A stretch of DNA of 33,562 nt from an uncultured Myxococcales bacterium (GTDB lineage Bacteria > Myxococcota_A > Polyangia > Polyangiales > Polyangiaceae): contig CALFNG010000527.1 in assembly GCA_937902985.1 (NCBI GenBank), positions 1-33,562 on the forward strand, given 5' to 3'. The translations under genes and the position numbers were made by a program. Shown in pieces: positions 26,144-33,562 of this stretch; the stretch's first letter is position 1; each line of letters opens with the position of its first letter. Under the pieces are notes generated by a model that made no database searches, had not been told where the DNA came from, and saw only the letters and a list, made by a program, of their open reading frames with translations.

Positions 26144-27133
26144 TCAGCCGCCGAGGAGTTCGGCGGCTTCGACTGCGTGATACGTGAGAATCGCGTCGGC
26201 GCCTGCGCGGCGAATCGACGTCAAGACTTCCATCATCGCCCGGGGGTAGTCGATCATTCCCGCCGCGGCGGCGGCCTTGAGCATCGCGTACTCACCGGAC
26301 ACGTTGTAGGCAAAGAGAGGTAACGTCGTCTCTTCGCGTACCGCCCGGATCACATCGAGATAGGAAAGCGCCGGCTTCACCATCAGCATGTCGGCCCCCT
26401 CGTTCTCGTCGAGGCGGGCCTCGCGAAGGGCCTCGCGCGCGTTGGCGGGGTCCATCTGATAGCCCGCGCGGTCGCCGAACTTCGGCGCGCAGTCGGCGGC
26501 CTCGCGAAACGGACCGTAAAACGCGCTCGCGTACTTCACCGCATAACTGAGGAGGCTCGTCGCCTCGAACGCGTTCTCGTCGAGGGCGCGCCGGATCCGC
26601 GCCACGCGCCCGTCCATCATGTCGCTCGGGGCGACCACGTCGGCCCCGGCGCGCGCGTGCACGAGGGCCATTGTGGCCAGCACTTCGACGGTGGCGTCGT
26701 TGTCGACTTCGACCTCGCCGTCGCGGCGCGTCTTCAAGATGCCGCAATGACCGTGGTCGGTGTACTCATCGACGCACACGTCGGTCATGACGACGAGCCC
26801 CGGGGCCGCGCTCTTCATCTCGGCGACCGCCCGCGGGACCGGTCCGTCGGGGTCGAGGCCGCTCGAGCCGCGGGCGTCTTTCGTCTTCGGCAAGCCGAAG
26901 AGGATGACCGCGCCCAGCCCGCGACGCGTGGCCTCTTTCGCGATGCGTGCCGCGTCTTTGACCGGGAGCTGAAAAACGCCCGGCATCGTGCGGATCGGGG
27001 CGGGGGCGTCGAGGCCCGCGTGGAAGAAGAGCGGCCAGATGAAATCGCGCGGCGAGAGCGAGGTCTCGCGGACCAGCGCGCGGAGGCCGGGGGTGGCGCG
27101 GAGCCGCCGAGGACGGACGATGGGGAACGACAT
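26144..27133 (-). CDS. hemB: Delta-aminolevulinic acid dehydratase (porphobilinogen synthase)
   Basis: A 329-residue TIM-barrel enzyme that condenses two 5-aminolevulinate molecules into porphobilinogen, the second common step of tetrapyrrole synthesis. ATG 27133 begins Met-Ser-Phe-Pro-Ile-Val-Arg-Pro-Arg-Arg. The two Schiff-base lysines are Lys200 (YAVKYASAFYGPFR) and Lys253 (MVKPALSYLD). The zinc-binding segment reads DVCVDEYTDHGHCG: Cys120 and Cys130 are kept, but the middle Cys of the C-X-C-X7-C site is Asp122, a mixed metal site also met in other bacterial HemB subfamilies. DNDATVE and the APSDMMDGRV motif are intact. The active form is normally an octamer. It diverges from the lipoprotein/hemD pair. 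Confidence 0.96.
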   Translation of the reverse strand: MSFPIVRPRRLRATPGLRALVRETSLSPRDFIWPLFFHAGLDAPAPIRTMPGVFQLPVKDAARIAKEATRRGLGAVILFGLPKTKDARGSSGLDPDGPVPRAVAEMKSAAPGLVVMTDVCVDEYTDHGHCGILKTRRDGEVEVDNDATVEVLATMALVHARAGADVVAPSDMMDGRVARIRRALDENAFEATSLLSYAVKYASAFYGPFREAADCAPKFGDRAGYQMDPANAREALREARLDENEGADMLMVKPALSYLDVIRAVREETTLPLFAYNVSGEYAMLKAAAAAGMIDYPRAMMEVLTSIRRAGADAILTYHAVEAAELLGG

Positions 27134-27175
27134 CGTGACGAAGTGGAGATAGCACGGCCATGCGTAGGGGGCAGA

Positions 27176-28258
27176 ATGCGCGACTTGTCGAGCGCGCGCG
27201 CTCTTGCCATCGTGGTGAATCCCATGCCCCTCTGGCCTTACGCCTTGCCTTGCGTGGTTTTTTCGGCTGTCGTCGTAGCCTGCGGGAGTCGAACGGGGCT
27301 TTTGGTCCCGGGCGACGACAAGGGGAGTGGCGGCCCCGGTCCAGTGGGGGATGACGACTCCGGCTCCATGGTCGGACACCTCGATTCCGGAACGATCGAC
27401 GACCGATCCATCGAGCCGCCGCCGATTCGCGACGCGCTCCCCCCGCTCGACGTGACCGCTCCGGGCGACGCGTTCAACAACTGCCCCGATGCGGGCGCCA
27501 CGTTCGTCTACGTCGTGACCGAAGAGTTCGAGCTCATGAGCTTTTACCCGCCGACCGGCGAGTTCAAAGCCATTGGCCAGCTGAGTTGTTCGGTCAAGCC
27601 CAATAGCTCCGGCCCTCCGTTCACGCCGTTCTCGATGGCCGTCGATCGAAGTGGCGTCGCATACGTGCTCTACAACGACGGCGAGCTTTTCCGCGTGAGC
27701 ACCGCGACCGCGTCGTGCCGGAGCACCGCCTTCGTCTCGGGCCAGCGCGGGTTCGCCGACACGTTCGGCATGGGCTTCTCGCGCGACACGCAGGCCACCG
27801 GCGAGACCCTCTTCGTCGCGAGCGGCGGTGACAACCCAAGCATCGCCACCGTCAACACGACGACGTTCGGGCTGCGCGTCGTCGGCGCCCTCAATCCCCC
27901 CATCGACAGCGCCGAGCTTACCGGCACCGGCGCCGGCGATCTCTTCGCCTTCTATTCCACAAGGGGAGCAAACCCCTGCGACAACATGGACCCCAACACG
28001 ACCTGCACCGACTCGGCAATCGGCCAGATCGACAAGACCACCGGGCAGGTGACCAACCAGTCGGTGCTGTTCGGCAAGCCGCAGGGCACGGCCTGGGCCT
28101 TCGCGTTCTGGGGAGGCCAGTTCTATACGTTCACCGCGCCGGGCAGCGGAACGATCGTGTCGCGCTTCGATCCGAACGACGGTTCGGTCGTCGTCGTCGC
28201 CCAGCGCACCGACAAGATCGTGGGGGCCGGCGTCTCGACGTGCGCCCCGGCCCAGTGA
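27176..28258 (+). CDS. Putative lipoprotein with a beta-propeller-like repeat region
   Basis: A 360-residue protein if it starts at ATG 27176, which has an AGGGGG ribosome-binding site 4 nt upstream and adds Arg to the signal's front. ATG 27224 would give 344 residues with no positive charge. The signal ends at Ala-Cys36 (lipobox Val-Val-Ala-Cys), then a Gly/Asp-rich linker follows. From about residue 115 the chain has repeating strand patterns with DRSGVAYVLYNDGELFRV, GETLFVASGGDNPSIATV and GQFYTFTAPGSGTIVSRF, typical of a surface-exposed propeller. Paired Cys (about 284/291) could form a disulphide. No enzyme motif is seen. The TGA stop overlaps the GTG of the next gene by 4 nt, so translational coupling with the hemD fusion is likely. 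Confidence 0.78.
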   Translation: MRDLSSARALAIVVNPMPLWPYALPCVVFSAVVVACGSRTGLLVPGDDKGSGGPGPVGDDDSGSMVGHLDSGTIDDRSIEPPPIRDALPPLDVTAPGDAFNNCPDAGATFVYVVTEEFELMSFYPPTGEFKAIGQLSCSVKPNSSGPPFTPFSMAVDRSGVAYVLYNDGELFRVSTATASCRSTAFVSGQRGFADTFGMGFSRDTQATGETLFVASGGDNPSIATVNTTTFGLRVVGALNPPIDSAELTGTGAGDLFAFYSTRGANPCDNMDPNTTCTDSAIGQIDKTTGQVTNQSVLFGKPQGTAWAFAFWGGQFYTFTAPGSGTIVSRFDPNDGSVVVVAQRTDKIVGAGVSTCAPAQ

Positions 28259-29574
28259 GCGCGCGGAGCGGCGTCGTCGCCTTCGTCGGCATCGGGCCCG
28301 GCGATCCCGCCCTGCGCACGGAGCGCGCTTCGCAGCGGATCGCCGCGGCCGACCGGATCTTCGAAGACGACGTGCCCGCGGCGACCCTGGTCGAGCTCGC
28401 GCGCGCCGGCCAGCGCGTCGTGCGCATGGTGGCCGGCGATCCCCTCGAGTCCCCGGCGATCGTGGCGCGCGCGATCGCCGTCGCGACCGCGGGCGTGGCG
28501 ATCGAAGTCGTGCCGGGAGTCGGGGCCGGGAGCGCCGCTGCGGCCTTCGCCGGGGCGCTCGGGCGGGCGGTTCGCGTTCCGGCGGCCGAGCTGCCCGCGG
28601 CCCTGGCCCGCGAAGCGTCGGACGCGATCGTCACGCTGGTCCTTCACGCCGGGTCGCCGCTGCAGCGGGTCGTCGTCGCGCCGGCGGCGCTCGCGGCCGA
28701 GTTCGACCTCGAGGGCGCCGATGTGATCGTGGCGTTTGGTGCCCCCAACGACGCCCTCCGTTGGGCCGAGCGCCGCCCTCTCTTCGGTAAGCGCATCCTG
28801 GTCACCCGCGCCAAGGAACAAGCCGGCGGAACGGCGGCGCTGCTCCGCGACTGCGGGGCCGAGCCGGTCGTCGTGCCCACGATCGAGCTCCATCCGCCGA
28901 GCGATGCGGCCCCGCTCGCTCGCGCACTCGACGCCCTCCGCGCGGGCGCGTACCGGTGGGTCGCCTTCACGAGCGCGAACGGCGTCGAGCACACCTGGGA
29001 AGCGCTCGCCGCGGCCGGGGGCGACGCGCGCGCTTTTGGTCCCGCGCGAATCGGCGCGATTGGCCCGGCCACCGCGCGCGCCCTCGAGCGGCGAGGCCTC
29101 CGGCCCGATGTCGTGGCGACCGAGTTCCGCGGCGAGCTCCTGGCCGAGGCGATGCTCTCGGCGATCCGGTCCGAAGGCCAAAGCGCGCCCCGCGTGCTCA
29201 TCGCCCGGGCCGCCAAGGCGCGCGACGTGTTGCCCGACGCCCTGCGCGAAGCGGGGTGCGAGGTCGATGTCGTCGCCGCGTACGAGACCCGTCCGCCCTC
29301 TCCGCCGGCTGTCGAAGACTTGCTGCGCGAGCTCGAGGGAGGCCGCCTCAACGCCGTGACCTTCACGTCGAGCAGCACGGTCGAGAACCTCTGTGACTTG
29401 CTCGGCGCGCGGGCGAGCGAGCTCCTCGGTCGCGTCCGCGTCGCCAGCATCGGCCCGATCACCACCGCCACGGCGGCCGCACGGGGCCTCCGGGTCGACG
29501 TGACGGCCGGCGAGTACACGGTGCCAGGGCTCGTCGAGGCGTTGGTGGCGAGTTATGCGGGTTATTCGAGTTAA
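28255..29574 (+). CDS. hemD: Shortened SUMT-like domain fused to uroporphyrinogen-III synthase
   Basis: A 439-residue fusion starting at GTG 28255, which shares 4 nt with the previous stop. An alternative GTG lies 15 nt upstream. The C-terminal half (from about residue 178) is uroporphyrinogen-III synthase (HemD), which closes hydroxymethylbilane with ring-D inversion: GKRILVTRAKEQA, then VAFTSANGVE, IGPATARALERRG and a late AVTFTSSSTVENL. The N-terminal half resembles uroporphyrinogen-III C-methyltransferase (CobA/SUMT): FVGIGPGDPAL (10-20), AGDPL and EVVPGV...AAAA. It spans about 165 residues rather than about 240. It has lost the conserved Arg-Ala-Gly-Arg-His-Ser-Leu-Pro-Gln block and the Phe-Val-Phe-Gly-Arg-Gly loop, so methyl transfer is doubtful. 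It lies close to hemB but on the other strand. Confidence 0.9.
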   Translation: MSARSGVVAFVGIGPGDPALRTERASQRIAAADRIFEDDVPAATLVELARAGQRVVRMVAGDPLESPAIVARAIAVATAGVAIEVVPGVGAGSAAAAFAGALGRAVRVPAAELPAALAREASDAIVTLVLHAGSPLQRVVVAPAALAAEFDLEGADVIVAFGAPNDALRWAERRPLFGKRILVTRAKEQAGGTAALLRDCGAEPVVVPTIELHPPSDAAPLARALDALRAGAYRWVAFTSANGVEHTWEALAAAGGDARAFGPARIGAIGPATARALERRGLRPDVVATEFRGELLAEAMLSAIRSEGQSAPRVLIARAAKARDVLPDALREAGCEVDVVAAYETRPPSPPAVEDLLRELEGGRLNAVTFTSSSTVENLCDLLGARASELLGRVRVASIGPITTATAAARGLRVDVTAGEYTVPGLVEALVASYAGYSS

Positions 29575-29672
29575 TGCGCGCGAGCGGGTAATTCTGAGGG
29601 ATTGCGGCTTGGAGCCCCTTGGAGCGCGCCCCCGGTCCGCGTTACTCTGGCAAAGTTCACTCGCGCGAGCCC

Positions 29673-32573
29673 ATGTCCCTGAGCTCACTCATCGTCCAGC
29701 GTGAGATCGCGACCATGCGGCAGGTCGAGGAGGCCCTCGCTCGCCAGGTTATCTATGGCGGCGATCTGGTCACGAACCTCCTCGAAGTGGCCCAGGTCGA
29801 CGAGGGCATTCTCGTCGGGCTCCTCGCCGAGTCGATGCGCCTCGTGCCGGCTCCGTCGGGGCACCTCCCCGAGGCGTCCGACCGGGTAAAGGCCCTCGTG
29901 CCGCGCGAAGTCGCGATCGAGCGCACGATCGTGCCGCTCGAAGTGCAGGGCGACGGCAAGCTGGTCCTTGCGGTGGCCGAGCCCCTCGGGCGCGACATCG
30001 AGGAGCAGCTGCGCTTTGCGCTCGGCATGGCGATCGAGCAGCGCGCGGCGCCGGCGGTGCGCGTGCTGGAGGCCGTATCCCGCGCGTACGGCGTGCCCCT
30101 CGAGCGGCGGATGCTTCGACTCATCGCCCGCCTCAGCGGGGGCCTGGCCGAACTCGGGTCCACGCCGCCGCCCCTCGGGATTGTCCCCGCAGTCCCCGAG
30201 CCGCCCCGACCGCCGAGCTCGCCGCCCGCGCTCTCCGTACCGCCGTCCGCGAGCCCCGCGGTCGCCGGGCGGATCGCGCCCCAGGCCGCGATCCATCGAA
30301 CGACGTCAACCGGCTTTCCCGCGGTCCGGGGTCCGATGGCGCCCGAGGTGCCGGCGGTAGCGAGGCCCGCGCCCCACGTCATTCCCGTGCGTGCGCCCGA
30401 GGCCGCAGCCTCGCCTGTGGCCTCGCCTGCGCCTGTGGCATCGCCATCGCCCGCGCCATCGCCCGCGCCTGCCCCCGCCCCTGCGCCGCCCGAGGGGCGC
30501 ACGCTCTTGCAGAGAGAGTCGTTGCCGCCGCCTCGAGCCGGGCGGCGCCGGCGCGGCCCGATCACGGTCGACGTGGCCCACCACGAAGCGGAAGAGGCCG
30601 AAGACCGCGACGCGCTGCTCGATCTGTTCTTCGATTTCTCGCAGCAGTTCTTCGACTACTCGGCGCTCTTCCTCGTGCATGGAGACATCGCCGAGGGTCG
30701 CGACGCGTTCGGCTCGGGCGCGACCCGCGAGAAGGTGCTCGGGATCGGCGTCCCGCTCGACATGCCGAGCATGATGTCGACGGCGCGCGAGCAGCGCCTG
30801 CCCATCGTCGCGAAGCCCGCGGCCGACGGTCTCGACGCCGTTCTCCTCGGAGACCTCAGCCGCCGTCGCGAGTCCGAAGTGGCGATCGTGCCGCTCGTCG
30901 TTCGCACCCGCGCGGTGGCCATTCTCATCGGCGACTGCGGCGAGGTCGGCATCGAGCGCACGAGCATGAAGCAGGTGGTTGCGTTTTCCGGCGTCGTCGG
31001 CAAGGCGTTCGAGCGCATCATCGTCCGGAGAAAGCTGAGCGGCTTCATGGCCGGAGCGGCCGAGAGCGGCAGCCCCTCGAGCCGAGTGACTGGATCGATG
31101 GTCCCGGCCAAGCCACGCTCGAGCGCGGCGCCGACGCGCGTCGCTCCGCGCACGCCCCCGCCGCCATCCGCGCCGCCGGCGGCTCCGTTCATTTCCAAGC
31201 TTACGAAGCGCTCAACGGCGCCGACGATGGGCACGGGGCTTCCGCCGCCCGCTGCCAACGTGGCCGCCGTTCGCAAGATCACCGGTCCGCCGATCCCGCG
31301 CGAAGAGCCGGAGACCCCGGGTGTCGCGCACAGGACCATCGACACGACGCCGCCCCGCTCCCTGCCGAATCCGCCGCCCTTGCCGGTGCGCGCGCCCCGC
31401 GGCGAGTCGTTGAGTCCTCGCGCCGTGGTCAGCGGGCGGCCTGCGAGCAACAGCAAACCCCCTGCCGACAGGAGCGCGCCCCCTCGCGCCGCGAACAGCC
31501 CGTCGTCGTCCGCATCGCCGGAGCTCGAAGTCGTCGCGATCGAGAAGGGCGATGACCCCGGCGACGCGACGCTGTTAGAAGAACTCGGGTGGGCCGGCAC
31601 GTCGCCGCCCTCGACCGAGCTGCCGGCGTCGGCGGCGATCGAGGTCCCCGCTCACAAGCCGCCCGCGCCGGTCACGGCGTCGATCGAGTTGCCCTCGGTG
31701 ATAGTCGACGACCTCGATCTCGAGCTCGTAGCGATGGTGGATCGCCTCGCCGCGGGCGAAGTCGACGAGTTCGCCGAGGGCGAGCTCCTCCGCCAGGGCG
31801 CGCGCGCCATGCGCGCACTCATGTCACGCTTCCCCGGGCCCATCGCGTTTTCGCGCGCTCGCATCGCGACGGCACCGAGCCCTCCGAAGGCGAGCGAGTG
31901 CGGCCCGATCCTCAAGCTCGTCGCGCGCGAGCGTCGCGTCGCGCTGCCGTTCGTGCTCGAGCGGCTCGGCTCGAACGACGCCGAGGTTCGCGGGTGGGCC
32001 ACCCATCTCCTGTGCGAGCTCCCGTACGTCGAAGCCATTCCGAGACTCTTGCCCCGCCTGCGCGACGCCGACGCGAGCACCGCCGTCTCGGCCGCGCACG
32101 CGCTCGTGGCGATCGCCCGCGGCGCGCCTGCGCCCGTGCGCGACGCGCTCGTGGGGCTGGCCCACGCGAGCGACCCCGACGATCGCGTCGCGGCCATGGC
32201 GGTGATTGCCAAGCTTCGCGAAGCGTCGTTCGTACCCGAGCTAATTCAGGCGCTGGGCGACGACGACGACCGCGTCGTCGCAGCCGCCCACGACGCGCTC
32301 ATGCAGGTCACCCGGCAAGACCTCGACACCGACGCGCGCCTCTGGCTGCGCTGGTGGGAGCACAACGCGAGCAAGCACCGCATCGAGTGGCTCATCGACG
32401 CGCTCACGCACGGCGTCACGGAGATCCGGCGAGGGGCCGGAGAAGAGCTGCGAGCGCTCACGAAGGAGTACTTCGGGTACGCGGGCGATTTGCCTCCTCG
32501 CGACCGGGATCGTGCCCAACAGCGCTACCGCGACTGGTGGACGATCGAAGGCCGGGGCCGCTTCCGCCAGTGA
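29673..32573 (+). CDS. MshEN-type N-domain / GAF-like / HEAT-repeat protein
   Basis: A 966-residue soluble protein starting at ATG 29673 (Met-Ser-Leu-Ser-Ser-Leu). Residues 1-155 match the N-terminal domain of type II secretion and pilus ATPases (GspE_N/MshEN), with helix pairs, an 'L..PREVA......PL' segment and A.AEPLG...E.LRF. This domain can bind cyclic di-GMP in MshE. A Pro/Ala-rich linker follows (about 160-300), then a GAF-like sensor region (about 311-456) and a second Pro/Ser-rich linker (about 460-640). HEAT-like repeats occupy about 755-873. A C-terminal tail (about 875-966) has WLRWWE, RIEWLIDAL, EYFGYAGDLP and RYRDWW motifs that I have seen in Polyangiales/myxobacterial proteins. 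There is no ATPase domain. It may be a regulatory adaptor for motility or secretion; this is inference. An upstream in-frame TTG 29619 is possible. Confidence 0.8.
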   Translation: MSLSSLIVQREIATMRQVEEALARQVIYGGDLVTNLLEVAQVDEGILVGLLAESMRLVPAPSGHLPEASDRVKALVPREVAIERTIVPLEVQGDGKLVLAVAEPLGRDIEEQLRFALGMAIEQRAAPAVRVLEAVSRAYGVPLERRMLRLIARLSGGLAELGSTPPPLGIVPAVPEPPRPPSSPPALSVPPSASPAVAGRIAPQAAIHRTTSTGFPAVRGPMAPEVPAVARPAPHVIPVRAPEAAASPVASPAPVASPSPAPSPAPAPAPAPPEGRTLLQRESLPPPRAGRRRRGPITVDVAHHEAEEAEDRDALLDLFFDFSQQFFDYSALFLVHGDIAEGRDAFGSGATREKVLGIGVPLDMPSMMSTAREQRLPIVAKPAADGLDAVLLGDLSRRRESEVAIVPLVVRTRAVAILIGDCGEVGIERTSMKQVVAFSGVVGKAFERIIVRRKLSGFMAGAAESGSPSSRVTGSMVPAKPRSSAAPTRVAPRTPPPPSAPPAAPFISKLTKRSTAPTMGTGLPPPAANVAAVRKITGPPIPREEPETPGVAHRTIDTTPPRSLPNPPPLPVRAPRGESLSPRAVVSGRPASNSKPPADRSAPPRAANSPSSSASPELEVVAIEKGDDPGDATLLEELGWAGTSPPSTELPASAAIEVPAHKPPAPVTASIELPSVIVDDLDLELVAMVDRLAAGEVDEFAEGELLRQGARAMRALMSRFPGPIAFSRARIATAPSPPKASECGPILKLVARERRVALPFVLERLGSNDAEVRGWATHLLCELPYVEAIPRLLPRLRDADASTAVSAAHALVAIARGAPAPVRDALVGLAHASDPDDRVAAMAVIAKLREASFVPELIQALGDDDDRVVAAAHDALMQVTRQDLDTDARLWLRWWEHNASKHRIEWLIDALTHGVTEIRRGAGEELRALTKEYFGYAGDLPPRDRDRAQQRYRDWWTIEGRGRFRQ

Positions 32574-32577
32574 TAGG

Positions 32578-32596
32578 CCGGCCGAAAGCCGGTTGT
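32578..32596 (+). terminator. Short hairpin after the HEAT-repeat gene
   Basis: CCGGC-CGAAA-GCCGG forms a 5-bp stem 5 nt past the TGA, followed by TTGT. It fills most of the 47-bp gap. The weak U-tract means read-through to the next gene is likely. Confidence 0.35.
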
Positions 32597-32620
32597 AAAA
32601 GTGGTGCTACGCTGTCCGCG

Positions 32621-33310
32621 ATGACGTGGGATAGCCGCGTGCGCTGGGTCTTTGCTTTGGGGACGGTCCTGGGGCTGAGCGTCGTTCCCCCCGTGGCCCG
32701 AGCGGGCACCGGGGAGACGATCGAAGCCTCGGGAACGGGCACGGCCACGACCGTCGATCCCGAGGCCTCGCGGATTGCCGCGGCGGGCCACTCGCTCAAG
32801 TGGAACTGGACGCCGCCTGGTCACGCCGATCGCTACGGGCACGCCGAGACGCTCATCCACGCGCCGCTCGCCGGCGTGCGCCAGCGCGTCATGGACTACG
32901 CGCACTACAAGGACATCTTGCCTAGCAAGTTCAAGTCGTCGCGCGTGGTCGGCCACGTGCCCGACGGCTCGGCCGACGTGTACATCCAGATCGCGGTGAT
33001 GAACGATATGGTCCTGCTCTGGGACGTCACGCGCTTCGCGCCCGCGAAGAGCATGTCCCCCGGCCTCGAGGTCGTCGAGGGTCGGATGCTTCCGGGGAAG
33101 GGCAACGTTCAAGACTTCGACGTCGTGTGGACGATGCACGCACTCGACGCGCAGTGGACCGTGCTGAAGCTCGATCTCCTGCTCAAGCCCGGCCTGCCCG
33201 CGCCTCAGTCCGCTGTGGATGAAGAGCTGCGGGACTCGGCGCGGTACGCGGTCGACATGATCCATGACCGTTCGCAGGGCAGCGGCGGCGTGGGACCCTG
33301 GCCAGGCTGA
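32621..33310 (+). CDS. Secreted SRPBCC (START-like) family protein
   Basis: A 229-residue protein with a signal peptide (Met-Thr-Trp-Asp-Ser-Arg-Val-Arg then hydrophobic residues to Ala-Arg-Ala27, likely cut before Gly28). The mature part has the SRPBCC/polyketide-cyclase-like pattern: a helix with V...V.DY..YKDILP, then strands ending in Val-Val-Gly-His and Ala-Asp-Val-Tyr-Ile-Gln-Ile, and a long C-terminal helix (EELRDSARYAVDMIHD). Family members form a hydrophobic pocket for lipids or small ligands, here presumably in the periplasm. The ligand is unknown. It lies 47 bp downstream of the HEAT-repeat gene on the same strand, so it may be co-transcribed. A Gly/Pro tail ends the protein. Confidence 0.85.
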   Translation: MTWDSRVRWVFALGTVLGLSVVPPVARAGTGETIEASGTGTATTVDPEASRIAAAGHSLKWNWTPPGHADRYGHAETLIHAPLAGVRQRVMDYAHYKDILPSKFKSSRVVGHVPDGSADVYIQIAVMNDMVLLWDVTRFAPAKSMSPGLEVVEGRMLPGKGNVQDFDVVWTMHALDAQWTVLKLDLLLKPGLPAPQSAVDEELRDSARYAVDMIHDRSQGSGGVGPWPG

Positions 33311-33443
33311 GGCGGCTTCGGGACGGGGCGGGCGCGGGCGGGCAGAGCGTTCGGCGTCAGAGGGTTCGGAGGTCGTTCGGGACGCGAGGTGCGCCGCGAT
33401 CCGTTGCCCGCGAATGTTTCGGCACGTTTGCGGCACAAGGCGC

Positions 33444-33472
33444 TTGCGGGACTGCGTCGGTTCGCTTAATAA
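33444..33472 (+). promoter_or_regulatory. Promoter of the initiator tRNA gene
   Basis: TTGCGG (33444-33449) and TAATAA (33467-33472) are separated by 17 bp, a good housekeeping-sigma promoter. The predicted start point falls at about 33479, at the mature tRNA 5' end, so little or no leader would be left for RNase P. Confidence 0.55.
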
Positions 33473-33477
33473 CGTCC

Positions 33478-33551
<74 letters not shown>

Positions 33552-33562
33552 CTAACAATCTC

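Overview
The window reads as a GC-rich chromosomal segment from a Myxococcota bacterium, most likely the Polyangiales. This is an inference from several signs. The genes have strong G/C third positions. There is an 11.4 kb tetratricopeptide (TPR) gene and an FHA plus sigma-54 activator. Many predicted lipoproteins and PEGA/TPR envelope proteins are present, and one protein joins a type II secretion ATPase N-domain to HEAT repeats. No mobile element, phage gene or CRISPR array was seen.

Layout. Positions 1-267 hold a hairpin and a 13-bp tandem repeat. A TPR lipoprotein follows (268-1212), then a gap of about 520 bp with a possible promoter and a small ORF, then the 3786-residue TPR protein (1736-13096). 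A long imperfect inverted repeat begins at its stop codon and lies before the FHA/sigma-54 activator (13303-14598). Positions 14599-15576 are messy: two inverted copies of a degenerate repeat, then a small hypothetical gene that may have lost its 5' end to frameshifts. Three envelope or accessory genes lie on the minus strand: TPR/PEGA, proline-rich single-pass, and YbjN-like. The YbjN-like gene is back to back with an AMIN/amidase_3 cell-wall amidase. A methyltransferase follows.

Positions 21242-25465 are one tightly packed minus-strand operon, read ribE, ribBX, ribH, nusB, an M17 N-domain protein, then NUDIX. It supplies the late riboflavin steps, but its GTP cyclohydrolase II-like domain lacks the zinc cysteines, so a true RibA and RibD must be encoded elsewhere. 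A Cys-rich lipoprotein is followed by a haem section: hemB on the minus strand, then a lipoprotein overlapping by 4 nt a hemD gene fused to a shortened uroporphyrinogen methyltransferase-like domain. The window ends with the MshEN/GAF-like/HEAT protein, a secreted SRPBCC protein and an initiator tRNA-Met gene.

The best leads for new biology are: the giant TPR protein with a C-terminal domain resembling an M48 peptidase that has lost HEXXH; the shortened methyltransferase-HemD fusion; the stand-alone M17 N-domain inside a riboflavin/nusB operon; the multi-domain MshEN-HEAT protein; and the 137-bp inverted repeat at 13093-13229. All assignments come from reading the sequence and family knowledge; no database search was run.
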